64,000 nucleotides of DNA from Nitrososphaerota archaeon (lineage in GTDB: Archaea > Thermoproteota > Nitrososphaeria > Nitrososphaerales > Gagatemarchaeaceae), in NCBI GenBank assembly GCA_027886905.1, contig JAPCJO010000002.1, forward strand, positions 21,859-85,858, in the 5' to 3' direction. Below the pieces are notes generated by a model that searched no databases, was not told the DNA's origin, and saw nothing but the letters and a program-made list of their open reading frames with translations. Each line of letters opens with the position of its first letter. Within the stretch, counting starts at the first letter, position 1. A program made the translations under genes and the position numbers. This document shows, piece by piece, positions 48,028 to 56,845 of this stretch.

Positions 48028-48977
48028 AGGCCCATTAGGTCCTTAGGATGCGGACTGCCGTGAACACGTATGTATTCTGCTCTCGCTTGTTCCCGATATT
48101 GAATGACGTCGGCATCAATTCCTCTCACAATAGATAACCATTCGTCGCTCACTGCGTTCCACCGCTGCCCTCGAGCTTTTTTCACAAAGGCGCTCTTCGT
48201 TATCTTCTCGGCGTGTTTTAGGTTAAGTCTGTCAAGGATGTAGTTCGCTCTCTTGCCATAAAAAACTAACCTCCAAGCTCGTTCATGGAAGTAGAGTCTT
48301 CCCCCAAAAACTCGTCTCAAGGAGGTCAACAATCGATATTTGTTTATCGTGATGTAGAGGACTGAATCCGCCATTCTGCCGTTTTTGTACAATCGTACTC
48401 CTCCTTCAGCATCCACAAGACCGGCAAGATACTCAAGGAGCAGGGGATTTTCTATTGCTCGCGGGACGTTCGGTGGAAGACCAGGCCCTTTCTGGAGCGC
48501 CTCTTCGAAGCTCGATTCCAAATATGTCGCAAACTGAAATCTGTAATACAAGTGTAAGTGATCGAATGAAGCTACACGGTAAATGTTGCCGTAGTTCTGA
48601 AATAATCTTTGATAAAGTACTTCCATCGACGGATGGGTCGTCGTCGTTGAGACTTCTATCAGGCGACCGCTTTTCCGGATGTGGCAGTCCTCAATGAATC
48701 CGCACAGATAAGCCCCTTCCAAAGCGTCGCCAGAGAAGGGGTACTTTGGATATTTTGTCGAGGCTTTGATGGAGGCTTCTCTCCCGTCCCTCAACTCGAC
48801 TTTCAACATCATAAGATGACGACGGACCGTAGACGAACTAACTCCAAATTTTCTCGCAATGGCTTCCATTGATGAGCCGCTTTCATACACCCTGACCCAT
48901 TCTCTGTCGCGGCTAGATTCCATGAATATCGATGCAGAATTCTCATTTAAGCATACACAGACGGGGTCTGCCGCCAT
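48024..48977 (-). mobile_element. LAGLIDADG homing endonuclease-like ORF with HTH segment, between copA promoter and copA
   Basis: AYLCGFIEDCHIRK (degenerate) and EYLAGLVDAEGGVRL (LAGLIDADG); HTH AIARKFGVSSSTVRRHLMM; starts MAADPVC; visibly AT-richer than flanks. Confidence 0.85.
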
Positions 48978-49014
48978 TATAGAATCGGCGAGATGGACGG
49001 TCTTAAACCCCTGG

Positions 49015-49030
49015 CTTTACATACGTAAAG
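49015..49030. promoter_or_regulatory. 16-bp palindromic candidate operator, copA side
   Basis: CTTTACATACGTAAAG (minus strand CTTTACGTATGTAAAG). Confidence 0.75.
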
Positions 49031-49655
49031 CTGTTTTCTCGCCGTGCTTAATGCGGGCGAGCCTCGGTCCGAATTTCTCCAGGTAGGCGTTCCTGCAAGT
49101 CTTGCAGCAGAAGTAATAGCGCGAAGAGCGGGTGGTCAGCGTGTAGGGCCTGGCTCTGGCGACCTCCTCATGACAAAAGTCGCACTTGAGGTTCATGATT
49201 AGCGCCGAAGGGGAAAGCGGGGCTGGCTCTTCCTTTACGACTTTGGTTATAATCTGGCTCGATGCGACGCTCACTCCAGGCCGCGCCAACACGCGCCGGC
49301 TGAGAAATTTCTGGAGACCTGCTACGTCGCTCAGGGCGACCTTCAGGGTCATCCCCTGCCCCGTCGTGACGTAGACATTCTCCACCTCCGGCAGCTTCGA
49401 AAGGTCACTCCCGAGCTTCTCGGCCGACGAAGAGTTCACTTTCAATGATATGACGGCGAAGACCCCGCGGCCGACCGAGTCCGGGGAAAGAACCGGCACG
49501 AACTTCCTAATCATCCCGGACTTCTTCATTCGGTCAAACCTCGCGGAGACCGTCGGCGTAGTGAGCGAGGTCCTCTTCGCGATCTGCCTGAGCGATGCTC
49601 TTCCGTCGTCGATGAGAGCTCCGAGAATCCTGGCGTCGATCTCGTCGGGTTTCAA
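49017..49655 (-). CDS. Lrp/AsnC-type regulator with C-terminal TRASH-like metal-binding domain (CopT-like)
   Basis: IDARILGALIDDGRASLRQIAKRTSLTTPTVSARFDRMKKSGMI; CDFCHEEV...YYFCCKTCRNAYLEKF. Confidence 0.9.
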   Translation of the reverse strand: MKPDEIDARILGALIDDGRASLRQIAKRTSLTTPTVSARFDRMKKSGMIRKFVPVLSPDSVGRGVFAVISLKVNSSSAEKLGSDLSKLPEVENVYVTTGQGMTLKVALSDVAGLQKFLSRRVLARPGVSVASSQIITKVVKEEPAPLSPSALIMNLKCDFCHEEVARARPYTLTTRSSRYYFCCKTCRNAYLEKFGPRLARIKHGEKTALRM

Positions 49656-49687
49656 GGAGCGACCGAAGATGCTGCGGCCCTAAAAGA

Positions 49688-49703
49688 CTTTACGTTTGTA
49701 AAG
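49688..49703. promoter_or_regulatory. 16-bp palindromic candidate operator, regulator/YHS divergent spacer
   Basis: CTTTACGTTTGTAAAG; 15/16 identical to the minus strand of the 49015-49030 site. Confidence 0.75.
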
Positions 49704-49750
49704 GAAAGTTTTCATATAGGCGGAAGCAGCCAGTCTTCCCGTAGATAACC

Positions 49751-49900
49751 TTGGTAAAGGATCCCGTGTGTGGAATGACGGTGGACGAGAAGACGACGAA
49801 GCTCAGGTCGGCGCACGACGGGAACGTGTTCTACTTCTGCTCCGCAGCCTGCAAGGCCAGCTTCGACAAGGACCCCCACAGGTTCGGTCACGCGAAGTAG
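49751..49900 (+). CDS. Small YHS-domain protein (CopM-like candidate metallochaperone)
   Basis: Manual translation LVKDPVCGMTVDEKTTKLRSAHDGNVFYFCSAACKASFDKDPHRFGHAK*, TTG start; absent from ORF track. Confidence 0.82.
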   Translation: MVKDPVCGMTVDEKTTKLRSAHDGNVFYFCSAACKASFDKDPHRFGHAK

Positions 49901-49951
49901 GGCGCCTCTTCCTGCACCTCCCTTAAAGGGAGGAAGCGCAGGCACGCCTCC

Positions 49952-50773
49952 ATGCTCGAAGGCAAGACCTGCATCGTCACAGGGGCGAACTCCGGGATAG
50001 GCAGAGAGACGGCCCTCGCGCTCGCGCGCATGAAGGCGAACGTGGTGATGGTCTGTCGCAACAAGGCCAAGGGCGATTCCGCGAGACAGGAGATCTCGAA
50101 AGAGTCGGGGAACGATTCCGTCGACCTGCTGCTCTGCGACCTATCCTCCCTCGCCGAGGTCAGGACGCTCGCCGCCGAGATCCGAAACAGGTACGGCAAG
50201 CTCCACGTGCTTGTGAACAACGCCGGGCTCTTCAGCTTCTCGGGGAAGACGGAGGACGGCTTCGAGACCACGCTCGCCGTGGACTACCTAGCCCCGTTCC
50301 TCCTCACGAACCTCCTGCTCGAGCTCCTGAAAGCGGGCACCCCGTCTCGCATCGTCAACGTCTCCTCCGTGGCGCACTTCAATGGGCACATAGACCTGGC
50401 CGCGATGGAGAAGAAGGAGACCCCCTCTGGTTGGGGCGCCTACTCGAACTCGAAGCTGGCGCTGGTGATGTTCACCTACGAGCTGGCCCGCAGGCTCCAG
50501 GGGACGGGCGTCACGGCGAACTGCCTCCACCCGGGAGGCGTGGCCACCAACATCTGGCGGGTCCCCGCGGCGATTACTAGGCCGTTCCTTAGGAGCGCAA
50601 AGGAGGGGGCTAAGACCTCGATCTACCTGGCCTCCTCGCCAGATGTCGAGGCCGTCTCCGGCAAGTACTTCGAGGACGAGAAGGAGAAGAAGTCTTCGGA
50701 CGAGTCTTACGATGAGAGGAGGGCGCGCGAGCTGTGGGATGCGACCTCCAAGCTGGTCGGTCTCTCGCCGTGA
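49952..50773 (+). CDS. Short-chain dehydrogenase/reductase
   Basis: CIVTGANSGIGRETALALA, LVNNAGLF, YSNSKLALVMF. Confidence 0.93.
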   Translation: MLEGKTCIVTGANSGIGRETALALARMKANVVMVCRNKAKGDSARQEISKESGNDSVDLLLCDLSSLAEVRTLAAEIRNRYGKLHVLVNNAGLFSFSGKTEDGFETTLAVDYLAPFLLTNLLLELLKAGTPSRIVNVSSVAHFNGHIDLAAMEKKETPSGWGAYSNSKLALVMFTYELARRLQGTGVTANCLHPGGVATNIWRVPAAITRPFLRSAKEGAKTSIYLASSPDVEAVSGKYFEDEKEKKSSDESYDERRARELWDATSKLVGLSP

Positions 50774-50796
50774 CCGACTAGCGCCCTTCGTGGAAT

Positions 50797-51171
50797 TCAG
50801 CGCCGCCCAGGGTTCACGCTGTGGTCGTCGGCCTGGCCGGTGCTGATGTCTATCGCCTTCTCTATCGGATAGACGAAAATCTTTCCGTCGCCGACCTTCT
50901 TCGTCGACGCGGCCTTGACGATGGAATCGACGACCTTGTCGACGTCGCTCGCGTCGACGACCACGTTGATTATCACGCGGTGGACGAAGTCGGTGGTGAA
51001 CGTCCACTTGCCTCTCACAAAGGAGGTGGTGATGATTTCGTCTCTGCCCCGTCCTCTGGCCTCGGTCATCGTCATCCCGCTGACGCCCAGGTCCCTGAGC
51101 GCCTTGTCAACGTGAGGAGCCTTCTCCCTCCTGATTATCGCCTCAATCTGCCTCATCCCCGATTCGGACAT
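50797..51171 (-). CDS. P-II family nitrogen regulatory protein
   Basis: MRQIEAIIRREKAPHVDKALRDLGVSGMTMTEARGRGR...KVGDGKIFVYPIEKAIDISTG. Confidence 0.9.
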   Translation of the reverse strand: MSESGMRQIEAIIRREKAPHVDKALRDLGVSGMTMTEARGRGRDEIITTSFVRGKWTFTTDFVHRVIINVVVDASDVDKVVDSIVKAASTKKVGDGKIFVYPIEKAIDISTGQADDHSVNPGRR

Positions 51172-51273
51172 GGCCTTTTTCGTCCGTCGCCCCCTATTTA
51201 GTCCCAGAAGACGATTCTCAGCACTGAGAATTCAGACTAATATGCGTCTACCTGCAGATTCGAGACGCGCCAG

Positions 51274-51561
51274 CTATCGCCGCTTCGACTTTGGTTTGCG
51301 CTTCGCCTTCCTTGAGGAAGGCTTCTTCGGCTTTGCCTTCTTCTTGCCGCTCCGCTTCTTTGGGGTCTTGGCGACTCCCCCCACCCCGACCTTTTGGTCG
51401 AGCCTGTCCTCGATCTTCTCCGACTCCTTCTCCTCCGTCTCTTCTTCTACCTCCTCCTCGAGCCCCTCCGCCTCATCTTCCTCCTCAACTGGTTCGACGT
51501 CTGGAGCTGCTTCCACCTCGCGCTCTTGGACGACCGCCTCCTCGTCGCTATCGGAGCTCAT
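51274..51561 (-). CDS. Low-complexity polyampholyte protein: acidic N-half, Lys/Arg-rich C-half
   Basis: MSSDSDEEAVVQEREVEAAPDVEPVEEEDEAEGLEEEVEEETEEKESEKIEDRLDQKVGVGGVAKTPKKRSGKKKAKPKKPSSRKAKRKPKSKRR. Confidence 0.65.
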   Translation of the reverse strand: MSSDSDEEAVVQEREVEAAPDVEPVEEEDEAEGLEEEVEEETEEKESEKIEDRLDQKVGVGGVAKTPKKRSGKKKAKPKKPSSRKAKRKPKSKRR

Positions 51562-51666
51562 TGCAACCCCGATGACGGCGAGAGTATTTTGCCTTTGCCC
51601 AACGCTGCCGTTCCTAGCTTGACATCCCACCGCCAGATTAAATACGAATGAGCCCTAGATGCGCGC

Positions 51667-52116
51667 ATGTCTTCGCCGCCGGCGGGCAAGAGAGGCTTCA
51701 CCCGAATCGTCGTCGCCGTGGACGGCTCGGAGGTCTCCCTCAGGGCGGCCGAGCACGCGGCGCACATCGCCAAGCAGGACGGGGCGGAGCTCCTGGCCCT
51801 CCACATCGTCCCCGCCCCCCAGTTCGAGGTCCAGGGAGGGCTCGCGGACAACTACGCGAACGCGAGGAGGAATGCGAAGAAGTGGATGAAGGAAATCGAG
51901 GACATTGCGACCAGGAACGGAGTGGTTGCGAAGGCCGAGATAGTGGTGGGCGCGTACTCTGTGGTGGACGCGATCCTCGGCTACGCGGAGACGATGAAGG
52001 CAGACCTTATCGTCACCGGGACTCGCGGGACCACCCCCTCGAGGAGGATTCTCGTGGGGAGCGTGGCCTCGGGCCTCGTCGAGTATTCGGGCTGCGCGGT
52101 CCTCGTGATACGCTGA
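51667..52116 (+). CDS. Universal stress protein (UspA family)
   Basis: RIVVAVDGSEVSLRAAEHA ... LIVTGTRGTTPSRRILVGSVASGLVEYSGCAVLVIR. Confidence 0.93.
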   Translation: MSSPPAGKRGFTRIVVAVDGSEVSLRAAEHAAHIAKQDGAELLALHIVPAPQFEVQGGLADNYANARRNAKKWMKEIEDIATRNGVVAKAEIVVGAYSVVDAILGYAETMKADLIVTGTRGTTPSRRILVGSVASGLVEYSGCAVLVIR

Positions 52117-52141
52117 GAAGAGTCCGGAGGGCGCTTTCGAA

Positions 52142-53752
52142 TTGGCAGTAGCCCGTCTCGTCAGGGTCACCCTGGAGGCGCCGAGGGCTGAGGTAGGCCG
52201 GATGCTGGCAAGGGTAATCGGGTTCACCGAGTTCCACCCGTCGAGAAGGGAGGGGATGGTGCAGGACATAGGGCTGCTTCTGCTGTCCTCCAAGGCGCAC
52301 GAGGTCTACGCGCAGGCGGGCGAGCTGCTTGGGGAGGGCTTGTTCAAGACCGGCGACAGGGAGAGGCAGGTCGAGAAGTTCGAGGCGCACGACGTAGAGG
52401 AACTCGTGAGGGAACTCGAAGAGTATCTGGAGATAATCGAGAGGAACCTCTCGCTCTTCACCGAAACGGACGACAAGTGGGGGGTGACGCAGGTCCTCCT
52501 GGCGATCCAGGAGGCGTCCCTGATGGTGTTCAACGACCTCCAGAGGTTCTTCGCTTACCCCTCGGACGGCGCCACAGTGAGGTTCGAGGGATTCGTCGCC
52601 GCGCGCTCTCTGGAGGCGTTCAAGGGCCTAACGGGAGGCTACGTCGTGGCCGCCGACCCCGTCAGGACGCAGGGGAAGGACGCGGCCTACATCCCCACCC
52701 TCCTCGTAAACCCTCGAGTGGTCTCGATATTCGAGAGCCTGACCCTCGAGCGGGGCCTCCCCAGATACGGCGAGGTCGACCCGACCCCCATCCTGGCTTT
52801 CGTCTTCCCGTTCTTCTTCGGGATTATGTTCGCCGACGTGGGTCACGGGGTCGCGCTCATGGCTTTCGGCCTGTATCTGGTCTACCGGACCGCGTACAAG
52901 AACTGGGGAGAGCTCATCCTAGTCCTCAGCCTCTCGACAATCCTCTTCGGCTTTGTCCGGGGGTCGTTCTTCGGCGTCCCCTTCACGTCCCCCCTCGAGA
53001 GGGTCATCGCGCTCCCGCCCGCCCTCAGCGCGGGCTTCACGCTCTCGTCGATCCCGTTCCTCCTCGAGGTCGCGGTCCTCATAGGGGCGTTTCACCTCGC
53101 CAGCGGGTACGCAATCGCGTTCGTCAACCAGGAGAGAGCAGGGAACTACCTCGACGCGTTTCTGGACAGGCTGCCCACGATCGTGCTCTACTCCTTCCTG
53201 ATCCCATTCGGCTTCGCCGTGGCGGGGACCGCCCTGAACTTCGGGGTGCTCTTCACGAGCGACGCCCCGACGCCCATATTCAACAACATCCTGGGGCTGG
53301 ACGTCCCCATCTCCACGACCGCGCGGGTCTCCCTCCCTGTCATAGCCGCGACCCTCGTCTTCCTGGTGGCCGGACATCCGGTTGGCGAGTACCTTTCTGC
53401 ACGGACCGCGAGGAGCGCCCTGAGAGGGTTGCGCGACGGGCTCGTCGAAGCGGTGGCGAAGCCCTTCGAGTTCTTCCTGAACACGATAAGCTACATCAGG
53501 CTCGGAGTCCTCTTGATCACGACCACGTTGCTGGGGAGCCTGGTGGCCGGTGTCCTTTCTTACGGGGTCGTGGGCGTCGTCGTCGCAGCTCTGTTGAACG
53601 TCGCGGTGATCGCCCTGGAGGGCGTGATCGTGTACATCCAGGACATGAGGCTTCAGCTCTACGAGTGGCTCTCGCAGTTCTACGCAGGGACGGGGACCCC
53701 CTTCACGCCGCTTGTCTCCCGCGGCGACCACTTCACGCTCACATGGATCTGA
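52142..53752 (+). CDS. A/V-type ATP synthase subunit I
   Basis: PTPILAFVFPFFFGIMFADVGHGVALMAFGLYL; NTISYIRLGVLLI; LEGVIVYIQDMRLQLYEWLSQFYAGTGTPFTPL. Confidence 0.92.
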   Translation: MAVARLVRVTLEAPRAEVGRMLARVIGFTEFHPSRREGMVQDIGLLLLSSKAHEVYAQAGELLGEGLFKTGDRERQVEKFEAHDVEELVRELEEYLEIIERNLSLFTETDDKWGVTQVLLAIQEASLMVFNDLQRFFAYPSDGATVRFEGFVAARSLEAFKGLTGGYVVAADPVRTQGKDAAYIPTLLVNPRVVSIFESLTLERGLPRYGEVDPTPILAFVFPFFFGIMFADVGHGVALMAFGLYLVYRTAYKNWGELILVLSLSTILFGFVRGSFFGVPFTSPLERVIALPPALSAGFTLSSIPFLLEVAVLIGAFHLASGYAIAFVNQERAGNYLDAFLDRLPTIVLYSFLIPFGFAVAGTALNFGVLFTSDAPTPIFNNILGLDVPISTTARVSLPVIAATLVFLVAGHPVGEYLSARTARSALRGLRDGLVEAVAKPFEFFLNTISYIRLGVLLITTTLLGSLVAGVLSYGVVGVVVAALLNVAVIALEGVIVYIQDMRLQLYEWLSQFYAGTGTPFTPLVSRGDHFTLTWI

Positions 53753-53880
53753 GACGGGCGCCCGCACTCACCTGGCGCGGTGTCAATCTTGAGAATCGCT
53801 TGCGGATATTAAATATTCGAAGGCCATTATGGCGCCCGAGTGAACCGCGCGGTGACCACGATGCCTCGGGGAAGCGAGAC

Positions 53881-54324
53881 TTGAGCCAGAAGGGGGTCTT
53901 CAGGAGGATACTCGTCGGATACGACGGCTCGGACAACGCCAGGAGGGCGCTGAACAGGGCAATCGAGCTGGCAAGGCAGTCAAAGGCGGAGTTGAGGATA
54001 TCCGTCGTCGCAGACACCATGAGCTACGCCACGAACGCGAGACGGGGGATCTACAAGCAGGTCAACGAGCAGACAAAGGCGAACGCAGTGAACCTCGCCA
54101 GCGACGCCCTCGACACCGCCAGGCTGGCCGGACTCAAGGACGTCTACGCCTCGGACGAGGTGGGACAGCCCGCGGACATGCTGCTTACCCTAGCAACGGA
54201 GTACAGAGTGGACCTAATCGTGGTGGGCAGGAGAGGGATTAGAGGGCTCGAGAGGTTCCTCATGGGAAGCGTCTCGACCGCCGTGATCAACCAAGCCAAG
54301 TGCGACGTCCTCGTGGTGAAGTAG
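53881..54324 (+). CDS. Universal stress protein (UspA family)
   Basis: RRILVGYDGSDNARRALNRAIELA ... LIVVGRRGIRGLERFLMGSVSTAVINQAKCDVLVVK; TTG start. Confidence 0.92.
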   Translation: MSQKGVFRRILVGYDGSDNARRALNRAIELARQSKAELRISVVADTMSYATNARRGIYKQVNEQTKANAVNLASDALDTARLAGLKDVYASDEVGQPADMLLTLATEYRVDLIVVGRRGIRGLERFLMGSVSTAVINQAKCDVLVVK

Positions 54325-54400
54325 GACCGGCGTCTCAGACTGCGCTTTCACGCGGATTGCGTCCCGAGGACGCTCTGCGAGCGTCGAAAACGATTCGTTT

Positions 54401-55078
54401 TCATCCGAGAAACCTCAGGAACCACTGCGTCGCGATTCTCGCCACCTCCTCGAGCGTTCCGGGCTCTTCGAACAGGTGGGTCGCTCCCGGGACGATGACG
54501 AGCTCGTTGTCCTTGCGTTCTCCAGTATTCAGCCGCGCGAGCGCCCGCTCGTTGAACTCAAGGACCGCCCTGTCGTCCCGCCCCCCGACCACGAGGAGCG
54601 TCGGAGCCTCCACGCGGTCGACGTAGTCCCAGGCGAGGTCAGGTCGCCCTCCCCTTGAGACGACCGCCCTTACGTCAGGCCTCTTGACCGAGGCCTGCAG
54701 CGCGGCCGCCGCGCCCGTGCTCGCGCCAAAGTACCCCACGGAGAGGTCCGCGAGCCCCTCGTGCTCGTGGAGCCACTGCGTCGCGGCGGTCAGTCTCTCG
54801 GCGAGGAGGTCGATGTCGAAGCGGTTGTCATACACGGCGTCCTCCTGCTCGGTCAGGAGGTCGAAGAGCAGCGTCCCGAAGCCTGACTCGTGGAGCACAG
54901 TGGCGACGTAGGCGTTCCTGGGGCTGAGGCGACTGCTGCCGCTTCCGTGCGCGAAGACGACGACCGCCCTAGGGTTTTCTCTCGGGAGGGTCAGTATCCC
55001 CGGAAGAGGGATGGAGTACGACTCGACTTCCACTTCGCTGACCAAGATTCCATCCAGTTCGTCACCCACTCTTGTCAT
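54401..55078 (-). CDS. Alpha/beta hydrolase, dienelactone hydrolase-like
   Basis: VVVFAHGSGSSRLSPRN, GYFGASTGAAAALQA, VVGGRDD. Confidence 0.87.
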   Translation of the reverse strand: MTRVGDELDGILVSEVEVESYSIPLPGILTLPRENPRAVVVFAHGSGSSRLSPRNAYVATVLHESGFGTLLFDLLTEQEDAVYDNRFDIDLLAERLTAATQWLHEHEGLADLSVGYFGASTGAAAALQASVKRPDVRAVVSRGGRPDLAWDYVDRVEAPTLLVVGGRDDRAVLEFNERALARLNTGERKDNELVIVPGATHLFEEPGTLEEVARIATQWFLRFLG

Positions 55079-55240
55079 GTCATTCCACGGCCCCGGAAAT
55101 CACTGGCCTAAGCGGCCTGGGACACTTAAGTGGGCGGCACAATTTTCAATGCCGGGAACGACCCCGCGATGCCCTCGATCGCCTGACTGCCACCTTGGAC
55201 CTCGTGAACGTGGTGGGCCTGGAGCCGGACAGCGGCCTAG

Positions 55241-56029
55241 CTAGAAGACGGTCCAGCCACCGTCGATCACTATGCAAGAGCCGTTGACGTAGCTCGACCT
55301 CCCCGAGGCCAAGAACAGTGCGAGCTCCGCTATCTCTGCGGGCTCGGCCATCCTCGGCACCATTGAGGCGACCTTGTTGAGGTGCTCCATGCCGAGCGGA
55401 TTCGGCTGCCCGCCGACGCCGATATTGGTGTTCACCGCGCCCAGGACCATGGCGTTGCACCGGATTCCCTTGGTGCCGTAGAAGGCGGCCATGTTCATGG
55501 TGAGCCCGATCAGCGCGTGCTTGGAGACGGTGTAGGCGGCCCCCGCAATGCCTCCGAAGACGCCCGCGACGGAGGCCGTGTTGATTATCACTCCTCCTCC
55601 CTGCTTGAGCATCGAGGGAATCGCCCTCCTGCTCGCCCTGAACGGGGCGGTGACGTTGATGGCCATGACCTTCTCCCAGACCTCATCCGTGGTGTCGGCG
55701 ACGGGCCTCACTCCGTCCATTATCCCGGCGTTGTTGTGGAGAATGTCCACCCTTCCGGCGGACTTTAGCGTCTCGTCGACCATCCGGTCGACTTCGGTCC
55801 CTATGGACAGATCCATGACCATTCCGCTCGCCTTGCCTCCGGATGACTTGATCTCCGCCACCACTTGGCTGACCCTGTCAGGAAGCAGGTCGACCACCAC
55901 CACGTTGCTCCCGGTCTTGGCGAAGAGGTTGGCCGTCGCCCTTCCCACGCCTGACCCGGCGCCCGTCACGATGGCGACCTTGCCTTCCAGCACCCGCCCG
56001 ACCTTGTCCGAGCCACTAGTTGATTGCAA
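55241..56029 (-). CDS. Short-chain dehydrogenase/reductase
   Basis: VAIVTGAGSGVGRATANLFA, LHNNAGIM, YTVSKHALIGLT. Confidence 0.94.
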   Translation of the reverse strand: MQSTSGSDKVGRVLEGKVAIVTGAGSGVGRATANLFAKTGSNVVVVDLLPDRVSQVVAEIKSSGGKASGMVMDLSIGTEVDRMVDETLKSAGRVDILHNNAGIMDGVRPVADTTDEVWEKVMAINVTAPFRASRRAIPSMLKQGGGVIINTASVAGVFGGIAGAAYTVSKHALIGLTMNMAAFYGTKGIRCNAMVLGAVNTNIGVGGQPNPLGMEHLNKVASMVPRMAEPAEIAELALFLASGRSSYVNGSCIVIDGGWTVF

Positions 56030-56188
56030 AGCTAGCTTCGTTCGCGATTTTCGTCGCCCTTCTACTTAAACGGGGGAGACGATTCCCAAAACGAAGAGCG
56101 GCCGAGCAACTCTTGAGATGGGAAGTCGGTATCAGAATTGAGAATCGACCCCGCCCTTTATGCGCAGACAAGTCCGCGCGCCGATTAG

Positions 56189-56761
56189 ATGACGTCCGCC
56201 GCGAAGGCGCTCACGAGCACCAGGGAGTTCAGGAAACTGGAGCTCCTCACAGTCTACTTCGTCCTCCTCGCGGCGGTCCTCTACTCGGTGAAGCTGGGCC
56301 AGGCCTCGTGGTATGTCGTCCTAGTCAGCGCGCTCGCCTGGTTCGGACTGGAGGCCAACGAGAACCGTGGGAGGCTGGCCAGTGCCATGGAGGTGGGCGC
56401 CTTCCTCCTGATATTCGATTTCATCTTCGAGAACTCTGGTTGGCTGGCCGGGCTCTGGTACACCAAGAGCGAGTTCCACGTGGGGGTCGTCCCTCTCCAG
56501 GTGATGGGAATCGCGTTCTTCGGGGGGGCCGCGTGGGCGCTCTATCTGCCGAGGAAGTTCAACCTCTGGCATTCTATTGTCGACTGCCTCGTCTTCGCAA
56601 CCTTCGGGGCCCTCGGCGAGCGGCTTCTCATCGGGCAGGTGCTCTTCGTCTACCAGCAGTGGTGGACGAGCTACGACGCGTTCGTCGCCTACTTCCTGAC
56701 GTGGGTCATTCTGCATTATGTCAGGTATGGCGTCCTCTTCAAGAGCGAAAGGACGGGCTGA
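56189..56761 (+). CDS. Hypothetical membrane protein
   Basis: Multiple TM segments; no recognised family. Confidence 0.65.
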   Translation: MTSAAKALTSTREFRKLELLTVYFVLLAAVLYSVKLGQASWYVVLVSALAWFGLEANENRGRLASAMEVGAFLLIFDFIFENSGWLAGLWYTKSEFHVGVVPLQVMGIAFFGGAAWALYLPRKFNLWHSIVDCLVFATFGALGERLLIGQVLFVYQQWWTSYDAFVAYFLTWVILHYVRYGVLFKSERTG

Positions 56762-56845
56762 CCCGGCTTCTCCCGTTCCTAAAAGTGAGAATCGTATCCG
56801 CGGTTCTTATCCTACACAGCATCCGATTGGACACAGAGAAGCTGA

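Noticed and set aside
48024-48977. Intein in CopA
   Set aside because: The ORF ends in a stop before copA and lacks a C-terminal HN plus Cys/Ser/Thr junction.
48003-48980. Archaeal BHB intron carrying the LAGLIDADG ORF in copA
   Set aside because: I tried pairing MAADPVC-side and DPVCGM-side sequences for a 3-nt bulge / 4-bp helix / 3-nt bulge motif; only GACCC/GGGTC pairs and spacing is wrong. A GTG start coupled to the endonuclease stop explains copA without splicing.
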